Assembly (NCBI GenBank): GCA_031284645.1
Contig: JAITXS010000146.1
Location: 1 to 10,879, forward strand
Source: Spirochaetaceae bacterium
GTDB taxonomy: Bacteria; Spirochaetota; Spirochaetia; Treponematales; Breznakiellaceae
DNA: 10,879 bases
Direction: 5' to 3'
Positions 1 through 7,561 of this stretch are shown piece after piece (the stretch's first letter is position 1; each line of letters opens with the position of its first letter). Under the pieces are notes generated by a model that worked only from the letters and a program-made list of their open reading frames with translations, was not told the DNA's origin and ran no database searches. The position numbers were made by a program, and so were the translations under genes.

Positions 1-379
1 CCTTGATGAAATTGACGCCGCCCTTGACGAGGATAATGTCGGGCGTTTCGTGCAGCTTCTCCGCGAGTTCGGCAGGACAAGCCAGTTCATCGTTATCACG
101 CATAACAAGAAAACAGTACTCAGCGCAAGCGCTCTTATCGGCATTACGATGCAGGAAAAAGGCATTACAAAACTCATTGAGATGAAACTGCAGCACAGGG
201 AAGAAGCGGAGAAACAGGCATTAAAGCCTATTGACGATGATTTTGAGGATGAAGATGTTGAGATCGAGGAAGGACACGAGCTGCCGCCGGGTATAAACGA
301 CCCTTCGGCGATCAGCGAAGAAGAGCTTCATCCGATTCGAAGCGGACTCTCCCCTGCTTCGGCCAAGGAGCCTGATTAA
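1..379 (+). CDS. smc: Chromosome segregation ATPase SMC, C-terminal end (5' partial)
   Basis: The gene enters from the left edge; the frame is read from base 2 and 125 residues remain before the TAA at 377-379. The fragment opens in the Walker B/D-loop of an ABC-type head domain (LDEIDAALDEDN), with the catalytic Glu next to the Walker B Asp. The H-loop follows about 30 residues later (IVITHNK, His34 of the fragment). This DEIDAALD plus VITHNK pairing is diagnostic of SMC proteins, which form the ATP-driven chromosome-condensing ring with ScpA and ScpB. After the head fold ends (KLIEMKL, about residue 60) there is a tail of about 60 residues that most bacterial SMCs lack. It is rich in Asp and Glu, then turns Pro/Ser-rich. 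An SMC-like ATPase such as RecN is much less likely given the motif wording. Confidence 0.9.
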   Translation, partial: LDEIDAALDEDNVGRFVQLLREFGRTSQFIVITHNKKTVLSASALIGITMQEKGITKLIEMKLQHREEAEKQALKPIDDDFEDEDVEIEEGHELPPGINDPSAISEEELHPIRSGLSPASAKEPD

Positions 380-411
380 GGATAGAGCTCTGATCCTGCC
401 AGCTTGGCAGG
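380..411 (+). terminator. Two adjacent inverted repeats after smc, possible weak terminator
   Basis: Directly after the smc stop lies a near-palindrome: GGAT (380-383), the self-complementary AGAGCTCT (384-391), one extra G, then ATCC (393-396). Overlapping its end is a perfect 7-bp hairpin, CCTGCCA (395-401) and TGGCAGG (405-411), with a 3-nt loop. The hairpin is strong but the bases after it (CGTATCTTGT) are not a clean T-run, so intrinsic termination is uncertain. An mRNA 3'-end stabiliser is equally possible. Confidence 0.45.
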
Positions 412-430
412 CGTATCTTGTAAATAATTA

Positions 431-460
431 TTGAACAACTCAAAAAACCCTACATAAAAT
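431..460 (+). promoter_or_regulatory. Sigma-70-type promoter candidate for the lipoprotein/LysM operon
   Basis: A TTGAAC hexamer (431-436) and a TAAAAT hexamer (455-460) are 18 bp apart. That would place transcription start near 467, about 33 nt before the chosen ATG at 500. A second TATAAT-like box at 484-489 lies too close to the start codon and Shine-Dalgarno to serve an mRNA that keeps the ribosome-binding site. Confidence 0.5.
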
Positions 461-499
461 AAGAAAAAATGCCGAAAATAGAGTATAATGGAGTGTAAA

Positions 500-1240
500 A
501 TGAAACTGAAAAGCTACAGTGTTGTTTTGAGCGTAGTTGCAGCTGCTTTTTTTGTGATTTCTTGCAGTAGTACGCCGCCGGTAGAAGAAGAACCTCAGGT
601 TGAACCGGTGGTGGTGATTGAGGATATTGTTATCATAGAAGAACCGCAGGAAACAGTGCTGGTTGAAGAATTTGACTATGACGGACTTGGAAGGCTGATT
701 GCCGAAGCAAAAGACAAACAACAAGAAATTATCAAATATCAGATTACAGCGGACGGGAACGAAAATTTGGCATTGGCTGATGAAGCGTTAAATCAGGCAG
801 AAGTAATTTATAATATGGGAGAGGATGGATCAGCGTATAGCGAGAAACTCGCCGCGCAAGAGAACGTAGTATCCGCTCGTGACAGCTACAACGAAATTCT
901 CAACAGCTACTGGTTTGGTAAAGCAAACGATGCCCGTGAAAGAGCAGGCACAGCCCGTCAGGAAGCACTAAAATTAAAAGCTGACGTCGCAGTCGCTCAG
1001 GACTACAAGAATTCTGCGGATGTGTTTAACAGCGGAGAAGAGGCCTTTACGGCAAAAGATTATCAGCTTTCGGTGAATTATTATATTCAAGCTGAATCAT
1101 TATTTGCCTCGGTGGCTATAACTGCCGCAGAAAAGAAACGATTGGCTGGCGTGGCGCTTCAATCAGCCGAAAAAAAGATTGAAGAAAGCGAAAAAATCGC
1201 GACCGATGCGGAAGCGGAACTTAACGGAGATGAATTATGA
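500..1240 (+). CDS. Exported lipoprotein with acidic linker and helical repeats, unknown function
   Basis: A 246-residue protein. The start at 500 is preferred over the in-frame ATG at 488 because GGAG at 490-493 sits 6 nt ahead of it, and the result is a clean signal peptide: MKLK, a hydrophobic stretch, then the lipobox VIS-Cys22. Lipid attachment at Cys22 would anchor the protein to a membrane. After the Cys come a Pro/Glu-rich acidic segment (about residues 24-55), then Ala/Glu/Lys-rich helices to the end. The helices contain TPR-like phrases (DYQLSVNYYIQAESLF; AEKKIEESEKIATDAE) and look like a helical-repeat or coiled-coil domain. I do not recognise a named family. The stop overlaps the start of the LysM gene (ATGA), so the two are translationally coupled. 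A role as partner or scaffold of that envelope protein is an inference. Confidence 0.8.
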   Translation: MKLKSYSVVLSVVAAAFFVISCSSTPPVEEEPQVEPVVVIEDIVIIEEPQETVLVEEFDYDGLGRLIAEAKDKQQEIIKYQITADGNENLALADEALNQAEVIYNMGEDGSAYSEKLAAQENVVSARDSYNEILNSYWFGKANDARERAGTARQEALKLKADVAVAQDYKNSADVFNSGEEAFTAKDYQLSVNYYIQAESLFASVAITAAEKKRLAGVALQSAEKKIEESEKIATDAEAELNGDEL

Positions 1241-2001
1241 AAAAATTTGCCTTTACTAGTTGTTTTATGTTGAGTCTGACCCTTGCCGCGTTTTGCGCAC
1301 CGGTAGATATGCCCGCCGCCGCAAACGAGTTAAGAGTGCCGTTGATTAATAACAAGTATTATACGGAAAGTGTACGGTATAATAATATTGCGAAACTTGC
1401 TTTTAGCAGCGGAGATTTCGATACAGCGATGCAATCTTCCGGGGAATCAATTCGAAATGCAAATCTTTCTGATGCCTATGTGGCGGAAAGATTAAAAATT
1501 GCCGCGGCTAATAAAAAAATAAGCGAAGCTGCGGCAAAATTAGCCTGGGCAGAGAAGGGACAAGCGCAAAAGTATTATCCGGCAGAATTTAAGACAGCAC
1601 AGGAATTTTACAATGATGCGCTCAGCGCCCGTAGGGTAAATGAATGGGATTCGGCGTTTAGTAACGCGCAGAATTCAATGGACGCTCTTGCCAATGTTCT
1701 TTCTCCTTCTGAAACTCAAACTGTTACGACAAGCGATTCGAACCTGCTTCCCTCCCAATATACCGTGCGCTCATGGGATGTTTTTGGTGATTGTTTTTGG
1801 AATATCGCGGCACGGCCGTGGGCCTACGGTAACCCGTATAAATGGCCGATTCTCTATCATGCAAATAAAATGAAACTTGCGGATCCGAATAACCCGGACA
1901 TCATTGAGCCCGGCTTAATCCTTGATATTCCTTCAATTGCCGGAGAAAAACGCGAAGGAATGTGGGATTCCGGACGCACCTATTCCCCGCTAAAAAAATA
2001 G
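1237..2001 (+). CDS. Exported protein with C-terminal LysM domain, probable peptidoglycan binder
   Basis: A 254-residue protein. The start overlaps the upstream stop by ATGA, with GGAG at 1226-1229 as ribosome-binding site. It begins with a signal peptide (MKKFAF, a hydrophobic stretch, then AFCA with probable cleavage before PVD), and the only Cys near it is not in a convincing lipobox. The middle (about 30-160) is Ala-rich and helical, with repeated YNNIAKLAFSSGDFDTAMQ and FYNDALSARRVNEWDSAFSNAQ units that read like TPRs. Residues about 175-233 match a LysM module: a YTVRSWD opening in place of the usual YTVKPGD, then FWNIA, WPILYHAN, and a closing PGLILDIP. LysM binds N-acetylglucosamine-containing glycans, so a periplasmic, wall-attached role is likely. 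No catalytic domain is visible. With its lipoprotein neighbour it probably forms an envelope module; the exact role is unknown. Confidence 0.85.
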   Translation: MKKFAFTSCFMLSLTLAAFCAPVDMPAAANELRVPLINNKYYTESVRYNNIAKLAFSSGDFDTAMQSSGESIRNANLSDAYVAERLKIAAANKKISEAAAKLAWAEKGQAQKYYPAEFKTAQEFYNDALSARRVNEWDSAFSNAQNSMDALANVLSPSETQTVTTSDSNLLPSQYTVRSWDVFGDCFWNIAARPWAYGNPYKWPILYHANKMKLADPNNPDIIEPGLILDIPSIAGEKREGMWDSGRTYSPLKK

Positions 2002-2027
2002 CTTCTTTCACCTGTTTCTTTATGCTA

Positions 2028-2062
2028 AGGGCTGTCCATGAAGTTTTTCCGGACAGCCTTTT
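2028..2062 (+). terminator. Rho-independent terminator after the LysM gene
   Basis: GGCTGTCC (2030-2037) pairs perfectly with GGACAGCC (2051-2058) around a 13-nt loop, and TTTT (2059-2062) follows. Flanking A/T pairs can extend the stem. It closes the lipoprotein/LysM operon 27 nt after its stop codon. Confidence 0.8.
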
Positions 2063-2149
2063 GCATTAAAAACACCCTCCTCTAAGGCTGGGTGATACGG
2101 CTTAAAGTCAAAAAAAATTCGAATAATCACTATAAAAGGGGGATGGATT

Positions 2150-3061
2150 ATGAAACAGCCAACACTGGTAATCCTTGCGGCGGGAATGGGCAGCCGATAC
2201 GGCGGACTGAAACAGATTGACCGTGTGGGGAAAGGCGGCGAGGCCTTACTTGACTATTCGGTTTTTGATGCCCTGCGCTCAGGTTTTGATAAGATCGTCT
2301 TTATTATTCGCCGCGATATTGAAAAAGATTTTAGGGATATTGTTCTTGCCAGGATGGGTGCCTCTGTACGATATGAGCTTGCCTTTCAGGAGCCGGAGAG
2401 CCTCCTGCCAAAAGATATTCTTGAAAACGCCCGAAAAATGGGAAGAACGAAGCCCTGGGGAACAGCTCATGCATTGCTCTGTGCGGAAAGCTGTATTGAC
2501 TCTCCGTTTGCGCTTATCAATGCTGATGATTTTTACGGGCGGGAAGCCTTTGCCATTATGGGGAAGTACCTCTCGAACCCCGCTTTATGCGAAGGTGCCA
2601 TTGTCCCTTATAAGCTGGAAAAAACCTTAAGCGCCACGGGAACAGTTGCCCGCGGGGTCTGCATATTCAAGGATGAGTACCTTGAATCGGTGCATGAACT
2701 AAAGTCGATTAGACGGCAGGAACAAGGTATTTTTAATACTGAACCGGACGGTTCCCGGCAAGAACTTGCCGCAGATACGCCGGTATCCATGAATTTTTGG
2801 GGCTTCCCTCCGATGATTTTCCCCGAACTCAAGTGTTATTTCAAGCGATTTCTTGAAAATTCGGGAAAGGATATCAAAAGCGAATGTTATATCCCTCTGT
2901 TTGCCGATGAACTTATCAAAAAGGATCTCTTAAAGATAAAAGCGCTCCACGCCAATGCCGAATGGTTTGGCGTTACGTATCAGGATGATAAGCAGGCTGT
3001 GGAAAAACGTATAGAAGCGTTAACCGCAGAAGGCGTGTATCCTGATCCGCTTTGGAAATAG
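2150..3061 (+). CDS. Nucleotidyltransferase family protein (sugar-phosphate NTP transferase fold)
   Basis: A 303-residue protein with a G-rich ribosome-binding site (GGGGG, 2138-2142) 7 nt before the ATG. The N-terminus carries the signature nucleotide-binding loop of the NTP_transferase fold, LAAGMGSRYGGLKQ (residues 9-22), with Arg16 and Lys21 in the usual phosphate-contacting places. PWGTAHA (102-108) corresponds to the base-recognition loop of UDP-glucose-type pyrophosphorylases, and NADDFYG (124-130) is the metal-binding Asp motif. The expected reaction is NTP plus sugar phosphate (or a similar phosphate) to NDP-sugar plus diphosphate, in the cytoplasm. The fold is secure but the substrate is not. 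The length is close to bacterial GalU or RfbA proteins, but wording such as IVPYKLEKTLSATGTVARG is not that of a classic GalU or RfbA. The gene stands alone between a terminator and a 200-bp gap, so context gives no substrate clue. Confidence 0.85.
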   Translation: MKQPTLVILAAGMGSRYGGLKQIDRVGKGGEALLDYSVFDALRSGFDKIVFIIRRDIEKDFRDIVLARMGASVRYELAFQEPESLLPKDILENARKMGRTKPWGTAHALLCAESCIDSPFALINADDFYGREAFAIMGKYLSNPALCEGAIVPYKLEKTLSATGTVARGVCIFKDEYLESVHELKSIRRQEQGIFNTEPDGSRQELAADTPVSMNFWGFPPMIFPELKCYFKRFLENSGKDIKSECYIPLFADELIKKDLLKIKALHANAEWFGVTYQDDKQAVEKRIEALTAEGVYPDPLWK

Positions 3062-3096
3062 AATACTGTGCCATCCTGTTTTTCTTTATCTTTCAT

Positions 3097-3116
3097 GTTC
3101 AATACATTCCTTGAAC
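3097..3116. repeat. Short inverted repeat downstream of the nucleotidyltransferase
   Basis: GTTCAA (3097-3102) and TTGAAC (3111-3116) form a 6-bp perfect inverted repeat with an 8-nt loop, 35 nt after the nucleotidyltransferase stop. No T-run follows, so it is not a good terminator; it could be a protein-binding site. The rest of the 200-bp gap up to EF-G shows no convincing promoter to my eye. Confidence 0.3.
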
Positions 3117-3261
3117 TTGAATTTCCGCTCGAGTACTTGCAATTCTTGGGGAAACGTGGTACTTTCTAAAAAATGAAACTGTCCAAAAATAACTGACGGG
3201 ATAAAAATACACTATTTGCAACTTACACGATCACTAAAAAACGACAAGGAGTACATTAAAA

Positions 3262-5352
3262 ATGAGCATCGATGTTAACAAGATGCGGAATATCGGGATT
3301 AGCGCGCACATTGACTCGGGGAAGACAACTTTAAGCGAGCGCATCCTGTTTTATTGCGATAAGATTCATGCTATCCACGAGGTCCGCGGTAAGGACGGGG
3401 TGGGCGCGACCATGGACCATATGGAACTTGAAAAAGAGCGCGGTATCACAATTCAGAGCGCCGCGACTCAGGTGACATGGAATAATCATACGATAAATTT
3501 GATTGATACACCCGGCCACGTTGATTTTACCATTGAAGTTGAGCGCAGCTTGCGTGTCCTTGACGGAGCTATTTTAGTGTTGTGCTCGGTTGCAGGTGTT
3601 CAGTCTCAGTCTATCACTGTTGACCGGCAGTTAAAGCGCTACCATGTTCCGCGTATCGCGTTTATTAATAAATGCGACCGGACCGGTGCGAATCCGTTTA
3701 AAGTAAAAACTCAGCTCCGTGAAAAACTGGGGCTTAACGCAGTACTTTTGCAGCTTCCTATCGGACTTGAAGACAAAATTGAAGGCGTTGTTGATTTAAT
3801 AAAAATGCGGGCGGTTTATTTTGACGGTGATTCTGGCGAAACAATCCGTTATGCGGAAATTCCATCCCATTTACAGGCTGACGCGAACAAGTACCGTGAA
3901 GAACTTATTGACGCGATTTCTCTTTTTAGTGATGAGCTTGCCGAAAAATATCTCGGCGGCGAAGATATCCCCGAAGAGATGATCCATGAAGCGATCCGCA
4001 AGGGAACCCTTGATGAAAAATTTGTTCCGGTTATGATGGGCTCCGCTTATAAAAACAAAGGTATCCAGTGCCTGCTTGACGCTGTGACCAAGTATCTGCC
4101 CGACCCAACCGAGGTAAAAAACTACGCGCTTGACCTTGATAAAAACGAAGAACGCATTGAGCTTTTTTGTGATGAAAAACATCCGACCATTGCACTTGGT
4201 TTTAAACTTGAAGACGGACAGTACGGACAACTTACCTATGTCCGCATCTATCAGGGTGCCTTAAAAAAGGGCGATGAGCTTATGAATACCCGGGCCCGCA
4301 GACGCTTTAAAGTCGGACGTCTTGTCCGTATGCACTCGGACAGAATGGAAGATATCAGCGAAGGATCCCCGGGCGATATTGTTGCTCTTTTTGGCGTTGA
4401 TTGCGCCTCGGGAGATACTTTCTGCGGCAGCGGTCTAAACTACGCGATGAGCTCAATGTTTGTGCCCGATCCGGTTATTAGCCTTGCGATTACGCCTAAA
4501 GATAAAAAATCTGCCGACCAGATGGGTAAAGCGCTTGGGCGGTTTACAAAAGAAGATCCGACATTTCAGACCTTTGTTGATCCGGAGTCGAATCAAACGA
4601 TTATCAAAGGGATGGGCGAGCTTCACCTTGAAGTCTATATTGAGCGCATGAAGCGTGAGTATAAATGCGAAGTCGATACCGGTATGCCGCAAGTTGCCTA
4701 CCGCGAAACAATTACGCAGCGTGCTGACTATAACTACACCCATAAGAAACAAACCGGTGGTTCCGGTCAATACGGGCGGGTTGCCGGTTACATGGAACCA
4801 TTCTTTGATGCAGATTATGAATTTGTCGATATGATCAAAGGCGGTTCCATCCCCAATGAATTTATCTCAAGCTGTGACAAAGGTTTTCGCGCTGCCATAC
4901 AGAAGGGTACGCTTATCGGCTTTCCGATTGTCAATATCCGTTGTCTTATTAACGATGGTCAGTCGCATCCGGTGGATTCATCGGATATTGCTTTCCAGCA
5001 AGCCGCCATCGGCGCATTCCGCGAAGGCTATAACAAAGCCAAGCCCTGTATCCTTGAGCCAATAATGAAAGTATCCGTGGAGGGACCAACAGAATTTCAG
5101 GGGAATATTTTTGCAAGTCTTAATCAAAGGCGTGGCATTATTAATGCCTCTACCGAAGACGGAACATTTAGCCGTGTTGAAGCTGAAGTCCCGTTAAGTG
5201 AAATGTTTGGTTATTCAACGGCACTTCGCGGCATGACCCAAGGTAAAGCCGAATTTACTATGGAATTTATGAAATACGGCAAAGTCCCGCAGAGTATCTC
5301 CGAAGCTTTGATCAAAGAATACGAGGAAAAAAGAAGAAAAGAGCAGAGATAA
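3262..5352 (+). CDS. fusA: Elongation factor G, mitochondrial-EFG1-like (spdEFG1) subfamily
   Basis: A 696-residue translational GTPase that moves tRNA-mRNA through the ribosome. AAGGAG (3246-3251) precedes the ATG by 10 nt. The GTPase motifs are complete: G1 AHIDSGKTT (15-23), switch I ERGITI (59-64), G3 DTPGH (82-86) and G4 NKCD (136-139), where Cys replaces the usual Met or Leu. The remaining EF-G domains follow, including GMGELHLE and the domain IV stretch HKKQTGGSGQYGRV; domain V ends near MFGYSTALRGMTQG. Several phrases match mitochondrial EFG1 as I remember it rather than typical bacterial EF-G: HEVRGKDGVGA, MELEKERGITIQSAAT, FGVDCASGDTF and the Ser in HIDSGKT. Such spdEFG1 proteins are known from spirochaetes, planctomycetes and some deltaproteobacteria, normally alongside a second EF-G for ribosome recycling. 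No rpsL, rpsG or tuf neighbours are present, unlike the classic str operon. Confidence 0.95.
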   Translation: MSIDVNKMRNIGISAHIDSGKTTLSERILFYCDKIHAIHEVRGKDGVGATMDHMELEKERGITIQSAATQVTWNNHTINLIDTPGHVDFTIEVERSLRVLDGAILVLCSVAGVQSQSITVDRQLKRYHVPRIAFINKCDRTGANPFKVKTQLREKLGLNAVLLQLPIGLEDKIEGVVDLIKMRAVYFDGDSGETIRYAEIPSHLQADANKYREELIDAISLFSDELAEKYLGGEDIPEEMIHEAIRKGTLDEKFVPVMMGSAYKNKGIQCLLDAVTKYLPDPTEVKNYALDLDKNEERIELFCDEKHPTIALGFKLEDGQYGQLTYVRIYQGALKKGDELMNTRARRRFKVGRLVRMHSDRMEDISEGSPGDIVALFGVDCASGDTFCGSGLNYAMSSMFVPDPVISLAITPKDKKSADQMGKALGRFTKEDPTFQTFVDPESNQTIIKGMGELHLEVYIERMKREYKCEVDTGMPQVAYRETITQRADYNYTHKKQTGGSGQYGRVAGYMEPFFDADYEFVDMIKGGSIPNEFISSCDKGFRAAIQKGTLIGFPIVNIRCLINDGQSHPVDSSDIAFQQAAIGAFREGYNKAKPCILEPIMKVSVEGPTEFQGNIFASLNQRRGIINASTEDGTFSRVEAEVPLSEMFGYSTALRGMTQGKAEFTMEFMKYGKVPQSISEALIKEYEEKRRKEQR

Positions 5353-5385
5353 TAGTCTCTTTGATTCTTGGCAGAGTCCTGTCAT

Positions 5386-5427
5386 AAAAAAAACCGCGCT
5401 TTCCCCTCCGGGAAGCGCGGTTTTTTT
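5386..5427. terminator. Bidirectional terminator between EF-G and the TRAP operon
   Basis: CCGCGCTT plus CCC (5394-5405, one bulged T) pairs with GGGAAGCGCGG (5410-5420), a GC-rich stem of about 11 bp with a short loop. It is flanked by eight A (5386-5393) on the left and seven T (5421-5427) on the right. It therefore works as a U-tract terminator on both strands, for fusA rightward and dctM leftward. Confidence 0.93.
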
Positions 5428-5477
5428 GTATACAAGCAATTAGTATCCGGGGCCGCTTTATGCAGCCCACGGAAAGA

Positions 5478-6782
5478 TCAGCCGATCAGCCAGCGCAGCG
5501 GAACGGTAATAAGCTCCGGGACAAATATCAGGAGGAATACCAGCACTATCTGACAGATATAGTAGGGAATAACAGGCCCCAGTATTTCTTCCATTTTGAC
5601 TTTTCCCGTGGCACAGGCAACATTAAGTACCGGCCCTACAGGCGGAGAAGTAAGACCGAGTACATTTGCCAGAGTAAATACGATACCGAAGTACACCAGA
5701 TCGATATGCGCGGCTTTTAAAAGCGGCAGCATGATTGGCGTCATAATCAGAATGGTCGGCACAACATCAACGCAGGTTCCCATCAAAATAATGATTACTT
5801 GCAGAACAAAAACAAGGAGCGTGGGACGCTCTACCAGAGGCTCAAGTGACGAGGTTATCAGCTGGGGTATACGCGATATAGTTAGTATATATGCGGCAAC
5901 CTGAGCTGAAGCGGCAAGGAACATAACAACGCTTGACATTTTTGCTGCCGCGATGAGTGCCTTAAAAAGAACTTTCGGCTTTAACTCACGGTAGACAAAG
6001 ATTCCGATAACAAGGGCGTACACAACCGCAACTACTCCGGCCTCGGTCGCGGTAAATATACCGCCGCGCAGGCCGACAAGAATGATAACCGGCAACAGCA
6101 AAGCCCACAGGCCGCTGAAAAATATCCGTGCCGTTTCCCTGAGTGTCGGCTTGGGCGCATCACTTTTTACTGCATCTTTGCGCGATACAATAAACCATAC
6201 AACACACATAATAATCGTAAGATAGATTGCCGGAGCTATTCCGCCCATAAATAATGATTTAATCGAAACACCAGCGGCAACACCGTAAACAATCATCGGG
6301 ATGGAAGGCGGCATAATCGGTGCTACAAGGTTGGCACTAGCCACAAGACCTGCGGCCTTCGCGCGGTTATAGCCTGAATTTGCCATCATGGGGATAAGTA
6401 TCGCACCCAACGCCGCCGTGCTTGCCACTGCGGAACCAACCAGACTGGCGAACATAAGACAGGCAAGAATTGTTACATAACCCAAACCGCCGCGCACGCG
6501 ACCAACAAAAATATTGCAAAAATCTATAATGCGTTTGGTAAGCCCACCCTTATTCATAAGTTCACCGGCAAGTATAAAGAAAGGCAAGGCCATCATCGTG
6601 ACGCTGTCCGTACCCCGCATAAGCTGGGCTGCGATGATCTGGGGATTTGTTGCACTCCCCCCCATAAATAACGCCGTCGCTACTGCCGACAGGATCAGTG
6701 CAAACGCGATAGGAAGCCCGACCATTATCCCGACAATAAGCGAGACCAGAAAAACTGTCGTATAAACAGCTATCATTTCCAT
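5478..6782 (-). CDS. dctM: TRAP transporter large permease DctM
   Basis: A 434-residue, very hydrophobic inner-membrane protein with roughly a dozen predicted helices. It is the transporting subunit of a tripartite ATP-independent periplasmic system, which uses an ion gradient to import substrate delivered by DctP. Family phrases in order are GLPIAFALILSA near residue 23, FFILAGELMNKGGLTKRI, GSAVASTAALGAILIPMM, the highly conserved IMPPSIPMIVYG, and VPTILIMTPIMLPL with TSPPVGPVLNVAC near the C-terminus. Length and motif order fit the family and nothing is broken. The start is the ATG at 6780-6782, with AAGGAGGA (6789-6796, read on the minus strand) as ribosome-binding site; that site overlaps the dctQ stop codon, so translation is probably coupled. 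The gene is last in the operon and ends about 50 bp before the shared terminator. Confidence 0.95.
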   Translation of the reverse strand: MEMIAVYTTVFLVSLIVGIMVGLPIAFALILSAVATALFMGGSATNPQIIAAQLMRGTDSVTMMALPFFILAGELMNKGGLTKRIIDFCNIFVGRVRGGLGYVTILACLMFASLVGSAVASTAALGAILIPMMANSGYNRAKAAGLVASANLVAPIMPPSIPMIVYGVAAGVSIKSLFMGGIAPAIYLTIIMCVVWFIVSRKDAVKSDAPKPTLRETARIFFSGLWALLLPVIILVGLRGGIFTATEAGVVAVVYALVIGIFVYRELKPKVLFKALIAAAKMSSVVMFLAASAQVAAYILTISRIPQLITSSLEPLVERPTLLVFVLQVIIILMGTCVDVVPTILIMTPIMLPLLKAAHIDLVYFGIVFTLANVLGLTSPPVGPVLNVACATGKVKMEEILGPVIPYYICQIVLVFLLIFVPELITVPLRWLIG

Positions 6783-6794
6783 GTATTTTCCTCC

Positions 6795-7325
6795 TTATTG
6801 AACGTCTACAACCTGATCCCCGTCCGAATCATCATGGCTTTTAATAAGCTCCGGAACAGGAATTTTCAGGATAATCAGCCGGAATAAATTTGCCAGCGCG
6901 ATAATGGCTATCGCGATGCCGGTGATAAGGCCAGATGCGTATACAAGAAATGTCGGAAACTGAGTAGCCACCCATTTGTCGCCCAGATTCTGTACAACAA
7001 GCCCCCAGCTGCCCCATGCCAAAATTCCCATGAGCCATATAATGCAGAGCTGCACGAGAGCATAGATGATCCTCTGGCATAGAAGCGGTACACGGGCAAG
7101 CACACTGTCAATAAGTAGATGCCGGTTGTCGTGCATTGCGCCTATAGAACCCAGATACACCAGGTATATAAAACACAGACGGGCGATCTCCTCCGACCAT
7201 GCAAAACCCTTGCTGAATAAATACCGAAAAACGACATTCATAAAAACAAGGAGTATCATTAACCCCAGAAAAAACGCAATCAGGATTTCTATCCCCTTAA
7301 ACAGGGCACCTAAGAATTTCTTCAC
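6795..7325 (-). CDS. dctQ: TRAP transporter small permease DctQ
   Basis: A 176-residue protein with four membrane segments, as usual for DctQ: about ILIAFFLGLMILLVFMNVVF, LCFIYLVYLGSIGA, ALVQLCIIWLMGILAW and YASGLITGIAIAIIALANLF. The WSEEIARLCFIYLVYLG wording after helix 1 is typical of the family. DctQ packs against DctM in the inner membrane and is needed for a working transporter. The start codon is GTG (7323-7325), compensated by a near-perfect Shine-Dalgarno, AAGGAGGT (7330-7337, minus strand), only 4 nt away. The C-terminus is a short acidic cytoplasmic-type tail (SHDDSDGDQVVDVQ). The stop is 12 nt from the dctM start. The 236-bp gap to dctP on its other side is unusually long for TRAP operons. 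Confidence 0.93.
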   Translation of the reverse strand: MKKFLGALFKGIEILIAFFLGLMILLVFMNVVFRYLFSKGFAWSEEIARLCFIYLVYLGSIGAMHDNRHLLIDSVLARVPLLCQRIIYALVQLCIIWLMGILAWGSWGLVVQNLGDKWVATQFPTFLVYASGLITGIAIAIIALANLFRLIILKIPVPELIKSHDDSDGDQVVDVQ

Positions 7326-7354
7326 TGAGACCTCCTTAACAAAAGATTTTTAAC

Positions 7355-7376
7355 TATTGCCTTTGTACAGGCAATA
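7355..7376 (-). ncRNA. 5' hairpin just upstream of dctQ
   Basis: TATTGCC (7355-7361) and GGCAATA (7370-7376) form a 7-bp perfect inverted repeat with an 8-nt loop, ending about 17 nt before the dctQ Shine-Dalgarno. In the dctPQM transcript it would be a stem-loop at the head of the dctQM part. It may stabilise a processed or reinitiated mRNA. It does not cover the ribosome-binding site. The ncRNA label means an mRNA structure, not a separate gene. Confidence 0.4.
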
Positions 7377-7450
7377 AGCCTTATGTGCACGCTTGGGGCT
7401 CTTTTCGAAAAATTAGCTGTTTTCCGGGGAATTCCCTCAAGCTTTACGCA

Positions 7451-7490
7451 AAAAAGGAGCGGCTCTGAAAACAAACATTTCCAGAGCCGC
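7451..7490 (-). terminator. Terminator-like hairpin between dctP and dctQ
   Basis: Read on the minus strand, GCGGCTCTG (7490-7482) pairs perfectly over 9 bp with CAGAGCCGC (7467-7459) around a 14-nt loop. It is followed by TCC and six T (7456-7451). The form is that of an intrinsic terminator about 70 nt after the dctP stop, but with a 3-nt offset before the T-run and two more genes of the same transporter beyond, so partial termination is likely. Confidence 0.7.
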
Positions 7491-7561
7491 CTATCCTTCT
7501 TTCGGGACAAAACGAATCCCGCAGAAACAAGTCCCGCAGGATTCATACACGAGGACTGTTG

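Noticed and set aside
484..489. Exact TATAAT as the -10 box of the lipoprotein operon
   Set aside because: Transcription would start at or after the ribosome-binding site (490-493), and no -35 partner is visible; the 431-460 pair fits better.
2131..2136. TATAAA as promoter -10 for the nucleotidyltransferase
   Set aside because: The implied start would fall past the G-rich ribosome-binding site at 2138-2142, leaving it out of the mRNA.
3871..4230. Antisense open frame within fusA (119 codons), with similar ones at 440-724 and 4453-4770
   Set aside because: They are antisense to well-supported genes, with low-quality products and no start signals.
7514..7544. GAATCC/GGATTC inverted repeat with repeated TCCCGCAG just after dctP
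   Set aside because: The stem is only 6 bp around a 19-nt loop without a T-run; I cannot separate it from chance.
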